From the NCBI RefSeq assembly GCF_945290125.1, contig NZ_CALYQV010000021.1:1-32858 (forward strand): a stretch of DNA of 32,858 bases, in the 5' to 3' direction. This DNA is from an uncultured Lactobacillus sp. (lineage in GTDB: Bacteria > Bacillota > Bacilli > Lactobacillales > Lactobacillaceae). This document shows positions 25,577 through 32,858 of the stretch, piece by piece. Under the pieces are notes generated by a model. That model was not told the DNA's origin. It saw only the letters and a program-made list of their open reading frames with translations, and did not search any database. The position numbers and the translations under genes were made by a program. The number at the start of each line of letters is the position of its first letter. Position 1 is the first letter of the stretch.

Positions 25577-26746
25577 ATGAGAGTAACAGCGATTGTCAAA
25601 AAAGTTTTAAAAGAACTTTTTCGTGATAAAAGAACTTTAGCAATGATTTTTCTGGCACCTATTTTAGTTTTGTGGTTGATGAATGTAATGTTTGCTTCCA
25701 ATTCATCAACCAGTGCTAAGCTGGCGGTGGTTGATGTCCCTCATCAGGTAAACAAAAACTTAGACAAAGTGGATCACGTTTCCATAAAAAAATATACCGA
25801 CAGAACTCAAGCAAAAAAGAAACTAAAACAAAATAAAATCGACGGTGTGATCTACTACCACCACAATAAATACTATGTAGATTATGCTAATACGGATTCG
25901 AGCCAAACTGCTCTGACCAAACAAGCTTTGAAAGTGGCAATCACAGGGCAGTCAATTACTAAAATGAAAACAGCACTAACTCAGAGTCAGAAGCAGTTAG
26001 TTAAATTGTCTAAACAATTAGCTATTGTAGCGCAAAAAAATGGTATGCAGGTGCCGACTAAACCAGGTACACAAAAGAAAACTAAGCCAAAGAAGGCTAA
26101 AAAAGCTAAGATCATTAATAAGTACCATTATGGTAATAGTGATACGGGCTTTTTCAACAAAATTGTGCCTATCTTAATTGCCTTCTTCATCTTCCTGTTT
26201 GTTTTCCTTATTTCAGGAATGGCACTGTTAAAAGAAAGAACGACAGGCACTTTGGACAGATTATTAGCCACTCCCGTTAAAAGAAGTGAGATTATCTATG
26301 GTTATATGATCAGTTATGGCATAATTGCTGTCATTCAATCAATAATCATTATTGTTGTCACAATCTGGTTATTAAATATTGAAGTAGCAGGCAATGTGAT
26401 GTGGGTAATTTTAATTAGTATTCTAGTAGCAATGGTCGCTTTAGCCTTTGGCTTTTTGCTATCAACTATTGCAGAATCAGAATTTCAAATGATGCAGTTT
26501 ATTCCACTTGTAGCTGTGCCACAAATATTCTTCTCAGGTATTATTCCCCTGGATTCAATGGCCAACTGGGTATCTTATCTGGGTAAAATACTGCCACTAA
26601 CTTATGCTGGTGACGCATTAAATCAAGTAATACTTTATGGCCGCGGATTTGAATCATTTGCTGGCGATATGTTAGCTTTATTAATATTTATCGTTGTCTT
26701 AGTAGCATTAAACATTGTTGGCTTAAAACGGTACCGTAAAGTATAA
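25577..26746 (+). CDS. ABC-2 type efflux permease
   Basis: A 389-residue permease. One N-terminal helix (about 20-38) is followed by a long extracytoplasmic domain (about 40-195) and five or six C-terminal helices (about 200-380), as in the ABC-2 membrane family with a large external loop. The loop contains a lysine-rich stretch (KKTKPKKAKKAK, near 170-183) just before the second helix, unusual and very basic. The conserved cytoplasmic segment LLKERTTGTLDRLLATPVKRSEII follows helix two. AAGGAT precedes ATG 25577. It is the partner of the upstream ATPase and is presumed to form a homodimeric exporter. The substrate is unknown. Confidence 0.9.
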   Translation: MRVTAIVKKVLKELFRDKRTLAMIFLAPILVLWLMNVMFASNSSTSAKLAVVDVPHQVNKNLDKVDHVSIKKYTDRTQAKKKLKQNKIDGVIYYHHNKYYVDYANTDSSQTALTKQALKVAITGQSITKMKTALTQSQKQLVKLSKQLAIVAQKNGMQVPTKPGTQKKTKPKKAKKAKIINKYHYGNSDTGFFNKIVPILIAFFIFLFVFLISGMALLKERTTGTLDRLLATPVKRSEIIYGYMISYGIIAVIQSIIIIVVTIWLLNIEVAGNVMWVILISILVAMVALAFGFLLSTIAESEFQMMQFIPLVAVPQIFFSGIIPLDSMANWVSYLGKILPLTYAGDALNQVILYGRGFESFAGDMLALLIFIVVLVALNIVGLKRYRKV

Positions 26747-26776
26747 TTAAGCTAAAAGCAGAAAAAGGTGATATTT

Positions 26777-27394
26777 TTGGTCCAAGTTATTTCCGCATAT
26801 GAAAAAGAACTTAATAATGAAAAAATTCCAGCTGGGAAAAAGAAAGTATTGTTAGCAGCACTTGATTTATTTTCAAATAAAGGCTTTCATGCTACTACCA
26901 CTTCTAAAATCGCAAAAGCAGCTGGCGTGAGCGAAGCCACAATTTACAAATATTTTCAGTCTAAAGATGATTTGCTAAAAAAATTGCTTAGTCCATTATT
27001 TATTGAATTACAGCAAGACTTTATCGGTAGTCTTTCCCAATATCAAACTTTGGATGCATTGGTCACTTTTATTGTCAAAGACCGACTTAAGTTTATTAAA
27101 GCCAACTTTGACTTTATCAAGCTACTTTTACAAGAAATACTGACTGACCCCAAATTACTGCAATATTTTAAAGACTTAATCAGTAAAGAAACTGATTTTA
27201 TTAATGTGTTCAAAAGTTGGAAACAAAAATTTTCTGAAATTGATCCGAACTTGACACCAATTGCAATAATTAGAGCAATTATTGGACCCATTGGAGCCTT
27301 TGCCTTGCAAACGGATTTCTTTAACTATCAAGGAGACACTACTAGCGATTATAGTTTGATTAAAAAACAAATTATTGCCGGACTAACTAATTAA
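26777..27394 (+). CDS. TetR/AcrR-family regulator of the efflux operon
   Basis: A 205-residue regulator. The helix-turn-helix is clear at about residues 30-65 (HATTTSKIAKAAGVSEATIYKYFQSK). The remaining helical C-terminal domain is the ligand and dimerisation part, variable as usual. The start is uncertain: TTG 26777 fits the AAAGGTGAT ribosome binding site, whereas GTG 26768 lies within it; the next in-frame ATG is too far inside the helix-turn-helix. It is the last gene of the ABC-2 operon and most likely represses it from the TGAGT-type operators upstream of the first gene. Confidence 0.88.
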   Translation: MVQVISAYEKELNNEKIPAGKKKVLLAALDLFSNKGFHATTTSKIAKAAGVSEATIYKYFQSKDDLLKKLLSPLFIELQQDFIGSLSQYQTLDALVTFIVKDRLKFIKANFDFIKLLLQEILTDPKLLQYFKDLISKETDFINVFKSWKQKFSEIDPNLTPIAIIRAIIGPIGAFALQTDFFNYQGDTTSDYSLIKKQIIAGLTN

Positions 27395-27460
27395 GACCAA
27401 TTTAGTTCCAACAATAAAAAGACTAGGATTTTTGTACTGAGCCCCAACACTTTAAGAAAA

Positions 27461-27626
27461 TAGCAAAAAATAAACTGGTGTTTAACCTCATTACTTTAAT
27501 GTTTATTGTAATCACCGGTTTTACCGACCACATATTGGTGCAATAACAGGATTTTTAATGCTCAGTTTCCTTAATTTAATAACTGATATCAAATCCTTAT
27601 CTGTTAACGCCATGAAATGTGATTAA
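27461..27626 (+). pseudogene. Remnant of a rhomboid-like intramembrane protease
   Basis: In the 440-base gap between the TetR and PTS genes one plus-strand stretch reads NKLVFNLITLMFIVITGFTDH, then in a shifted frame GAITGFLMLSFLNLITDIK, ending at a stop at 27626. With small repairs this becomes DHIGGAITGFLM, which resembles the catalytic-His segment and following GxxxG helix of rhomboid proteases. No N-terminal part is recognisable. A further hydrophobic stretch lies at about 27650-27740 (LIIYIFLVKVCWFFAIL), also interrupted. Identification is tentative. Confidence 0.4.
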
Positions 27627-27772
27627 CGCATTAAATAATTTTGTTATGTTAATTATTTATATTTTCTTGGTTAAAGTATGTTGGTTTTTCGCCATTCTAT
27701 GAGCAATTGCAGTTTTTCTATATCAAGCCGCCTTTTAGTTACACCGCATATCTCAAATAGAAAAATGCCACT

Positions 27773-27804
27773 AAAAAGCTCCAATGTTTGCTTAACATTG
27801 AAGC
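27773..27804 (-). terminator. Terminator of the PTS operon
   Basis: Minus strand: an 11-bp stem with one G-U pair (27804-27794 with 27788-27778), five-base loop, then TTTTT. It lies 34 bases after the IID stop codon. Confidence 0.75.
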
Positions 27805-27837
27805 TCAATATTACATCAGTTTGCCAAAAATTAGCTA

Positions 27838-28695
27838 TTACAAAAATTTAATTAGTACACCCACCGTAGCTACTAGAGTCAATATTAGAATTACTTTGTT
27901 AGCGCTCATCCTTTTAGATGAAATCAGCCAAAAAGTAAATAAAACTGCAACTAGAGGTAATAGTCCCGGGAAGAATCCATCAATAATTGTTTCAAGTGGC
28001 TTGGTTTGTGAACCAAAAGGAATCTTGACGGTTGTTTTTAAAGCAATTGTCGAAGCGGCAAGACCACCGATAACAATTGTACCTAAAACTGTAAACATGT
28101 TCGTCAGACGCTTAGCACTTTCACCAACAATTTTGTCTACAGCAGACACACCTAACTTATAACCACCTTTAAAGCAAACTACTTCTACAATAGTAATAAT
28201 CACCGCATAAGTTACGATGTAAAATAGCGGACCTAAGGGACTGCCATCTTTAGATAGACCCATGGCAATTGATAAGAGCGTGGGGATTAGAATACCCTGC
28301 ATCAGTGAGTCACCAATACCAGCTAAGGGTCCCATCAATGAAGCCTTAACATCGACGGGCATCTCTTCGCTGACGTTAGTGTTGCCCATACCAATTTGTT
28401 CTTCTAGTGAGGCTACAATACCATTAACCAGCTGTCCGGTCTGTGGCTCCGTATTGTAAAAAGGCGAATGCCGCTTAAGCAGCCGCTGATAGGCTTGATC
28501 ATTATTTTTATAATATTTATTACCTAAAGGCATATATGAAACTGCCCATGCAGCGCCGTGCATCTTTTCATAGCTCATTGCAGATTCAGGTAGGAACATA
28601 TATCTTAAAAAAATTGACCGTAATTCTTTTTTAGTTAAGCGCTCCGGTTTAGCTTCTTGAGCTACTGGCTTTTGTTTATCATCTTGATTAGCCAT
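27838..28695 (-). CDS. PTS mannose/fructose/sorbose-family IID component
   Basis: A 285-residue IID membrane protein of the mannose-class phosphotransferase system. The N-terminal SMAYEKMHGAAWA-like region (here AMSYEKMHGAAWAVSYMP) and PLGNKYYKNND are the family's conserved cytoplasmic start. MPVDVKASLMGPLAGIGDSLMQG and a run of helices to the C-terminus follow. The length is typical. AAGGAGG precedes ATG 28695. With IIC it forms the sugar channel that receives phosphate from IIB. It is last in the operon, ahead of a terminator. The transported sugar cannot be read from IID alone. Confidence 0.93.
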   Translation of the reverse strand: MANQDDKQKPVAQEAKPERLTKKELRSIFLRYMFLPESAMSYEKMHGAAWAVSYMPLGNKYYKNNDQAYQRLLKRHSPFYNTEPQTGQLVNGIVASLEEQIGMGNTNVSEEMPVDVKASLMGPLAGIGDSLMQGILIPTLLSIAMGLSKDGSPLGPLFYIVTYAVIITIVEVVCFKGGYKLGVSAVDKIVGESAKRLTNMFTVLGTIVIGGLAASTIALKTTVKIPFGSQTKPLETIIDGFFPGLLPLVAVLFTFWLISSKRMSANKVILILTLVATVGVLIKFL

Positions 28696-28707
28696 TATTT
28701 TGCCTCC

Positions 28708-29553
28708 TTAGAATAAATCTGTATCTTCGTATTCATCTTCGGTTTGAATAGCTTTTGCTGTGCCAGATAAATTACTACTATTATTGCTGCCTTTTCTACC
28801 AGATATCTGGTAGACAATATAAGCAATTAAAACGGCAATAAATACTAAGCCAATAGTACTCATTTTGGCAAAAGCAATCATTGCAAAACCAAATAGAAAG
28901 TAGATTAATTGTAGCTTATTTTTAATCAGCATATTCATTAACATTGCAATACCAAGAGCAGGCAATAAGCCACCCAGCACCGTGATAATGCTGGTTATTT
29001 GCGTCGGAATTACTTTGAGTAAAGCTTCAACTGCTCCCCTACCAAAGTAAATCGCTGCCCATATTGGCACTGCACGTACTAAGAAAGTAATAATTTGCGG
29101 CCAAACAACTTGGTCCATAATAAGAGCATGTTTATTAAAACGGTCAATGTCACGATCGGCTCTATGATTAAAATAGGAAAAGCCTGCCATTCTTAAGTTA
29201 TAAAAAATCAGACCAAACGTTTGACCAATAAAAATAGCGAGAGTAACTGCAATTGCAGGATCTTTAGTTGTAGCCATTGCTAATCCAATGCCGCCATAAG
29301 AAGCATAAGTGATTTCCGTACTTGAAGTTCCGCCAGTATGCATTGTCGCAATGAAGACCGCTTGTACGGCTAACCCGCAAAGTACACCTGCTTTAACATC
29401 TTCAAAAATCAAACCACACATGAAGCCTGCAATTAAGGGTCTGCCTAAAATATAGAATCCGTAGGCGACGCCACCCATAACGATACTATCAACTGCTCCC
29501 AAGTACCCAAGAATACCAACTAAAGCAGCTTGCCAAAAAAGAGCCATATTCAT
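28708..29553 (-). CDS. PTS mannose/fructose/sorbose-family IIC component
   Basis: A 281-residue polytopic IIC protein. The N-terminal LGYLGAVDSIVMGGVAYGFY, then GRPLIAGFMCGLIFEDVKAGVLCG and IATMHTGGTSS are conserved IIC signatures. Several helices follow, and the cytoplasmic tail is charged (Ser/Asn then Glu/Asp-rich). GGAGGAATAAA precedes ATG 29553, two bases after the IIB stop. It is the partner of IID in translocating the sugar. Confidence 0.93.
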   Translation of the reverse strand: MNMALFWQAALVGILGYLGAVDSIVMGGVAYGFYILGRPLIAGFMCGLIFEDVKAGVLCGLAVQAVFIATMHTGGTSSTEITYASYGGIGLAMATTKDPAIAVTLAIFIGQTFGLIFYNLRMAGFSYFNHRADRDIDRFNKHALIMDQVVWPQIITFLVRAVPIWAAIYFGRGAVEALLKVIPTQITSIITVLGGLLPALGIAMLMNMLIKNKLQLIYFLFGFAMIAFAKMSTIGLVFIAVLIAYIVYQISGRKGSNNSSNLSGTAKAIQTEDEYEDTDLF

Positions 29554-29555
29554 TT

Positions 29556-30062
29556 TTATTCCTCCTTGGCTTTCAACTCATCATAGTGTTTTTTAACCTC
29601 AGGCCACGTTTTTTTCTTTTCATCTGGAATCAGTTGGAAAGAAATATTTATGCCATGGTTATACATATAGTCAAATGCTTCATAATCTTTATCATCAAGG
29701 GCTAAAGTTCTTTCAACGACTATTGCCCCTTCACGCGTATTCATTGGTCCTACATTCAGTTCATTACCCCAGTCAGCTCCGTTTTGCAAAAGTTTAGCGA
29801 AAGTTTGAGGTGAATTTGATATTAAGAAAAAGTTTTTGTTTGACTGTACCCCCTTTTTAATTATTTCTGGACCTTTATCATCGCTAAATATACCTACTTT
29901 TAGGTTTCCAGCTGCTGCTTTTAAAACTTTTGTTCTGAGTTTATCGTGAATAATCTTATCACCCACTACTAAGAAACCATCTATGGGTCTTTCCTTCGAC
30001 CATCTTGTCGTGGTTTGACCATGTATCACACGGTCATCCACTCTAGCTAATGTTATTGCCAT
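29556..30062 (-). CDS. PTS mannose/fructose/sorbose-family IIB component
   Basis: A 168-residue cytoplasmic phosphocarrier. The motif ARVDDRVIHGQ near the N-terminus carries the phosphorylated His14. The domain is typical in length and ends in a Lys/Glu-rich tail. It accepts phosphate from IIA and passes it to the sugar at the IIC-IID complex. AGGAAGGTG lies before ATG 30062. Encoded as a separate protein, as in sorbose and fructose (levan) type systems rather than the fused IIAB of the housekeeping mannose/glucose system. Confidence 0.92.
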   Translation of the reverse strand: MAITLARVDDRVIHGQTTTRWSKERPIDGFLVVGDKIIHDKLRTKVLKAAAGNLKVGIFSDDKGPEIIKKGVQSNKNFFLISNSPQTFAKLLQNGADWGNELNVGPMNTREGAIVVERTLALDDKDYEAFDYMYNHGINISFQLIPDEKKKTWPEVKKHYDELKAKEE

Positions 30063-30082
30063 AGAGAAACACCTTCCTCTAG

Positions 30083-30496
30083 CTAAAATTCAATATCTTG
30101 ATTTGTGTCCGCCGTTTCTTTAGCTACACAAACTCCTTCCTTACCGAATTTTTCAGCTAAATCTGTGATTTCATCTAAACTCGGCTTGCTAGTTAGTGAC
30201 AGGCCGACTTCCAAAAGCATAGGTAAATTGAGACCCGCTACAACTCTAATCTTTTGCGGATTTTGAAGATATTTTGCAAAGCACTCGTTATATGGCGAAC
30301 CACCCTTAATATCGCAAAGGATTAATAAATCGTCTGTTTCTTGATCTATGATGTGGGCAAGTTCTTTTTTAAATTGACCAGTATCATCAGGACTTAATCC
30401 TAAATATTTAATCTGATTGGTTGAACCTGCAAGCATTTGATAACTGCTATAAATGCCTTTTGCCAAATTCCCGTGTGTTGTAATTAAGATCTTCAT
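30083..30496 (-). CDS. PTS mannose/fructose/sorbose-family IIA component
   Basis: A 137-residue IIA phosphocarrier. The phosphorylated residue is His8 in ITTHGNLAKG. The active-site neighbour motif DIKGGSPYNE and the following VVAGLNLPMLLEV are conserved. The C-terminal tail is longer than the bare domain and acidic. The gene follows the GntR gene by ten bases, so regulator and transporter are one unit. HPr donates phosphate to His8. Confidence 0.92.
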   Translation of the reverse strand: MKILITTHGNLAKGIYSSYQMLAGSTNQIKYLGLSPDDTGQFKKELAHIIDQETDDLLILCDIKGGSPYNECFAKYLQNPQKIRVVAGLNLPMLLEVGLSLTSKPSLDEITDLAEKFGKEGVCVAKETADTNQDIEF

Positions 30497-30506
30497 TATT
30501 TGTACC

Positions 30507-31247
30507 TTACCTATATAAAATAGAAGTGACTTTATATTGATCAGTTCTAAGCAAAGCGTCGGAGCATTCTATCGGCTCATCATCCGCTGCAAAAGTAACT
30601 TGATTTAATTCTAAAGCAGCATCATTTGGTGCCAATTCCATTATTTTTGCCTGTTTTTTGTTTAGATTACGTGCTGAAAAATTCCTAATACCATATTTAA
30701 TTTTTATTCCGGCATCTTTTTCTATTGCAGCAAATAAAGCAACATTATTAAAATCTACTTTTGCTATTTTCGGGCATTTATCCAGAGAAATCCAATTAAA
30801 AGTAAGTATAGCCGGTGTGTCTTCAACACTTCTGAGACGCACCAAATATAATACTTCCTGTTCTTTATCTATTTTTAACTTTTTCTGGATCTCCTTCGTA
30901 GGTTTGACAATTTTCTTTTCTATTACTTGCGTGGAAAAATTAATATTTTTTGCTTTCATAGTTTCAGCATACGAGACTAATTCTTGCGCAAAAGGATAAG
31001 AAATTTGTGGCTTCGTCACAAACGTTCCTTTACCTTGGACTTTTTCTAAAGTACCTTCTTTGACTAGCAAAGAGATTGCTTTTCTAACAGTCCCTCGCGC
31101 TACTCCCAGATTGTCAACAAACCATTTTTCAGACGGGATTTTGTCGCCCGGTGTTAATATTTTTTTATTAATGTCTGTCTTTATTTGGTTCGCAATTTGC
31201 TGATAAATGGATACTGGAGAATTATTATCTATTGATATATTACTCAT
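30507..31247 (-). CDS. GntR/HutC-family regulator with UTRA domain
   Basis: A 246-residue regulator. The N-terminal winged helix-turn-helix (about 8-78) has QIANQIKTDINKKILTPGDK, the recognition region VARGTVRKAISLLVKEG and wing QGKGTFV. The C-terminal UTRA effector domain (about 95-240) resembles those that bind small sugars or sugar phosphates. AAGGAATG precedes ATG 31247. It sits between deoC and the PTS genes, and an inverted repeat upstream of it (31282-31321) is its probable operator. A phosphorylated sugar from the PTS is the likely inducer (inference). Confidence 0.9.
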   Translation of the reverse strand: MSNISIDNNSPVSIYQQIANQIKTDINKKILTPGDKIPSEKWFVDNLGVARGTVRKAISLLVKEGTLEKVQGKGTFVTKPQISYPFAQELVSYAETMKAKNINFSTQVIEKKIVKPTKEIQKKLKIDKEQEVLYLVRLRSVEDTPAILTFNWISLDKCPKIAKVDFNNVALFAAIEKDAGIKIKYGIRNFSARNLNKKQAKIMELAPNDAALELNQVTFAADDEPIECSDALLRTDQYKVTSILYR

Positions 31248-31281
31248 AGGGATTCATTCCTTCTTTAAAAGTTATTTATTT

Positions 31282-31321
31282 ATAGTATAATCTTTGTTTT
31301 TATTATAAAGTATTATACTAT
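31282..31321 (-). promoter_or_regulatory. Inverted repeat, candidate GntR operator
   Basis: ATAGTATAAT (31282-31291) and ATTATACTAT (31312-31321), perfect 10-bp arms separated by 20 bases, in the gap between deoC and gntR. The arms contain TATAAT/TATACT-like sequences, so they may overlap the promoter. Confidence 0.5.
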
Positions 31322-31351
31322 TCGCCCTAAAAGCAATATAGCTAAATAAAA

Positions 31352-32044
31352 TTAATCAGCTATAGAATCATTATTTTTCTTTATCCCAGTGATAATTTGG
31401 GGACCTGCGCTCGTACCCAGTAATGATGCTCCTGCTTCAAGCAAAGATAAAGCCTGCTGTCTGGACCTAATACCACCGGAAGCTTTTACTTCACATTTAT
31501 CTTGCGCAATTCTCTTTAATAATTGGATGTCATCAATGGTTGCGTGACCACCTTTACCCCAACCACTAGAGTTTTTTAGATAAGTAGCACCAGCATCCCT
31601 GGCAAGTTCAGCTGCCTTAATCTTTTCTGGGCGTGTCAGCATACCAAATTCGAGCATAATTTTAACAACCTTGCCATTTGCCGCCTTAACTACTGCAGCA
31701 ATTTCATTTTGGTATTCATCATACATACCAGCTTTTAAAAAGCCGACATTAGGCATCCAGTCAAGTTGATCCGCACCATCCGCAAAGCATCTTTGAGCCT
31801 CAAAAACTTTAACTTCTGTCTTTTGTGCTCCCATTGGAAAACTCATACATGTGGCAACTTGAATGTTGGTTCCTTTTAGTTCTTCCTTGGCAAGAGTGAC
31901 CCATTGTGGCTGAATCATTACACCATTAAAACCAAAATGCTTGCAATCTTCACACAAACCTCTTATATCATCCGGTGTTAATTCCGGATTAACATTAGTA
32001 TGTTGAATCTTAGACGCCAATTCTTTATCCGACAAATTTAACAT
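31352..32044 (-). CDS. deoC: Divergent deoxyribose-phosphate aldolase (DeoC family)
   Basis: A 230-residue class I aldolase. DeoC cleaves 2-deoxyribose 5-phosphate to acetaldehyde and glyceraldehyde 3-phosphate through a Schiff base. The catalytic residues can be placed: Asp95 in ADQLDWMPNVG, Schiff-base Lys157 in LKNSSGWGKGG, Lys187 in VKASGGIR. However, flanking motifs differ from standard DeoC: KNSSG for KTSTG, VMIQPQWV for the usual VCVNP, and LDWMPNVG for IDMVINIG. That suggests a subfamily, perhaps acting on another deoxy or keto sugar phosphate. AAAGGTGG precedes ATG 32044. It is the first gene of the locus with GntR and a mannose-class PTS, and is controlled through a cre site overlapping its promoter. 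No deoxynucleoside genes are adjacent. Confidence 0.78.
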   Translation of the reverse strand: MLNLSDKELASKIQHTNVNPELTPDDIRGLCEDCKHFGFNGVMIQPQWVTLAKEELKGTNIQVATCMSFPMGAQKTEVKVFEAQRCFADGADQLDWMPNVGFLKAGMYDEYQNEIAAVVKAANGKVVKIMLEFGMLTRPEKIKAAELARDAGATYLKNSSGWGKGGHATIDDIQLLKRIAQDKCEVKASGGIRSRQQALSLLEAGASLLGTSAGPQIITGIKKNNDSIAD

Positions 32045-32085
32045 AATAAACCACCTTTCATATTGATCAGATTATTTTAAGCAAT

Positions 32086-32105
32086 AACTGTAATCGCTTA
32101 CAGTT
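32086..32105 (-). promoter_or_regulatory. cre site (CcpA operator) before deoC
   Basis: Minus strand AACTGTAAGCGATTACAGTT: 8-bp perfect arms around the GCGA centre, containing TGTAAGCGATTACA, a full match to TGNAARCGNWWWCA. It lies just downstream of the -10 element, the position for roadblock or start-site catabolite repression. Confidence 0.8.
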
Positions 32106-32106
32106 A

Positions 32107-32136
32107 TATATAAACATTTATATACGTCTATGTCAA
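32107..32136 (-). promoter_or_regulatory. deoC promoter
   Basis: Minus strand: perfect -35 TTGACA (32136-32131), 18-bp spacer, -10 TATATA (32112-32107). The cre site follows at once. Confidence 0.65.
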
Positions 32137-32305
32137 GAAAAAATTAAATTAATATTTTTTAGTACTACAACCTCCCATCTAAGATCTTTTATTACCAATA
32201 CTTTTCACATAATTACTTAGTATTTTTTTGTTTAATTAATTTAAACTGCTTTTAAATTACTCAATGCCAAACCCTATTAAATATGACTATTTCAAAAAGA
32301 GTAAA

Positions 32306-32338
32306 TAAAAATAGCTATCAGTGTGATAGCTATTTTTA
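32306..32338. terminator. Terminator of the ABC permease gene
   Basis: Perfect 15-bp stem (32306-32320 / 32324-32338) with a three-base loop and A/T runs at both ends, five bases after the permease stop. Confidence 0.8.
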
Positions 32339-32343
32339 TATTA

Positions 32344-32858
32344 TTACGCTTTGCTATATGCCAGCCCTCGCTTTAGTCTCTTCCAAAAACTGGTATCTTC
32401 TGTTTGTAAAATTACGCCTTGATAGATTTTACTAATGTATACTGTTAAACCAACAATACTTACTATTAAAATTACCAGCGACAAAATAACTTCCATATTA
32501 CCAACATGGCCATTAATTATACGAATTGGCATCATGAATGAGGAAAAGAATGGCACGTAGGATAATACTTGCGGCAGAATTTGTTCTGGGTTAGTAATAA
32601 GCGCAAATGACAGGAAAAATGCAAGCAGGGAAAGCATTGTAGTACCTTGAGCAGCTTTTGAAGAATCTTCAGGCTTGGCTACTAAAGCTCCCGAAAAGGC
32701 TGCTAATATCGTGTAAATAATTACACCAAGAATCAGAAAAATGAGATTGACATTTAACAAATTGCCCAAAATTTTATTTATTACTACCTGGTTGTTATGC
32801 ATGAAAGAAGCCGTAATTTTTGCATGCAATGCCCAACGGTAAGTTGCCCAGCCGCCAA
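32344..32858 (-). CDS. ABC transporter permease (NatB-like), C-terminal part
   Basis: The frame stays open to the window edge (residues GGWATYRWALHAKITASFMHN at the visible start), so about 171 C-terminal residues are present and the 5' end lies outside. There are about four hydrophobic helices. VPFFSSFMMPIRII and the preceding PEQILPQVLSYV are characteristic of the last part of NatB/YhaP-type ABC-2 permeases, and a basic tail (WKRLKRGL) ends the protein. An ATPase gene is expected upstream outside the window. Function is inferred only at family level (Na+ or drug export in studied relatives). Confidence 0.75.
   Translation of the reverse strand, partial: GGWATYRWALHAKITASFMHNNQVVINKILGNLLNVNLIFLILGVIIYTILAAFSGALVAKPEDSSKAAQGTTMLSLLAFFLSFALITNPEQILPQVLSYVPFFSSFMMPIRIINGHVGNMEVILSLVILIVSIVGLTVYISKIYQGVILQTEDTSFWKRLKRGLAYSKA

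Overview
The window looks like chromosomal DNA of a low-GC, homofermentative Lactobacillus of the delbrueckii/helveticus/crispatus type. The main clues are a canonical D-lactate dehydrogenase (ldhD), a class II adenosylcobalamin-dependent ribonucleotide reductase very like the classical L. leichmannii enzyme, strong AGGAGG-type ribosome binding sites, mannose-class PTS genes and cre-type operators. I see no rRNA, tRNA, CRISPR array, phage gene or insertion sequence. The species assignment is inference from remembered protein families, not from a search.

Layout. 1-1.2 kb: 5' part of a BspA/LRR-MucBP surface protein gene, minus strand, broken in a homopolymer. 1.5-5.7 kb (minus): a small membrane protein, a PLD-nuclease/superfamily 2 helicase/DUF3427 protein, and exodeoxyribonuclease III. 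6-7 kb (plus): ldhD with an upstream cre site. 7.1-9.5 kb (minus): HAD nucleotidase, aldo/keto reductase, proC. 9.7 kb: a small hydrophobic protein. 10.1-14.3 kb (plus): a vitamin B12 module consisting of nrdJ, two tandem DUF4430 (transcobalamin-like) exported proteins of which the second is damaged, a CbrT-like ECF S-component and a PduO-type ATP:cob(I)alamin adenosyltransferase. 14.4-15.8 kb (minus): a 3-hydroxyisobutyrate-dehydrogenase-family oxidoreductase and a decayed Rgg/MutR regulator. 16-18.6 kb (plus): a divergent DXS-like thiamine diphosphate enzyme and a DUF915-type hydrolase. 18.6-20.9 kb: a MerR regulator with a 28-bp perfect palindrome, then LysR plus a carboxymuconolactone-decarboxylase-like protein. 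20.9-24.5 kb (minus): a three-gene ABC exporter with a structured leader, and a DMT-type permease. 24.8-27.4 kb (plus): an ABC-2 exporter operon ending in its TetR regulator, with paired operators at the promoter. 27.4-27.8 kb: a rhomboid-like remnant and a terminator. 27.8-32 kb (minus): a divergent deoC, a GntR/UTRA regulator and a complete mannose-family PTS (IIA, IIB, IIC, IID), with a cre site. 32.3 kb to the end: the C-terminal part of an ABC permease.

The most coherent system is the B12 module. A surface lipoprotein could capture cobalamin, CbrT with the housekeeping ECF energy-coupling module (not in this window) could import it, PduO could adenosylate it, and nrdJ would consume it. 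The second most interesting system is the deoC/GntR/mannose-PTS locus, whose substrate is not evident. Several genes are decaying in place (LRR surface protein, second DUF4430 copy, Rgg, rhomboid), which suggests ongoing reductive evolution.
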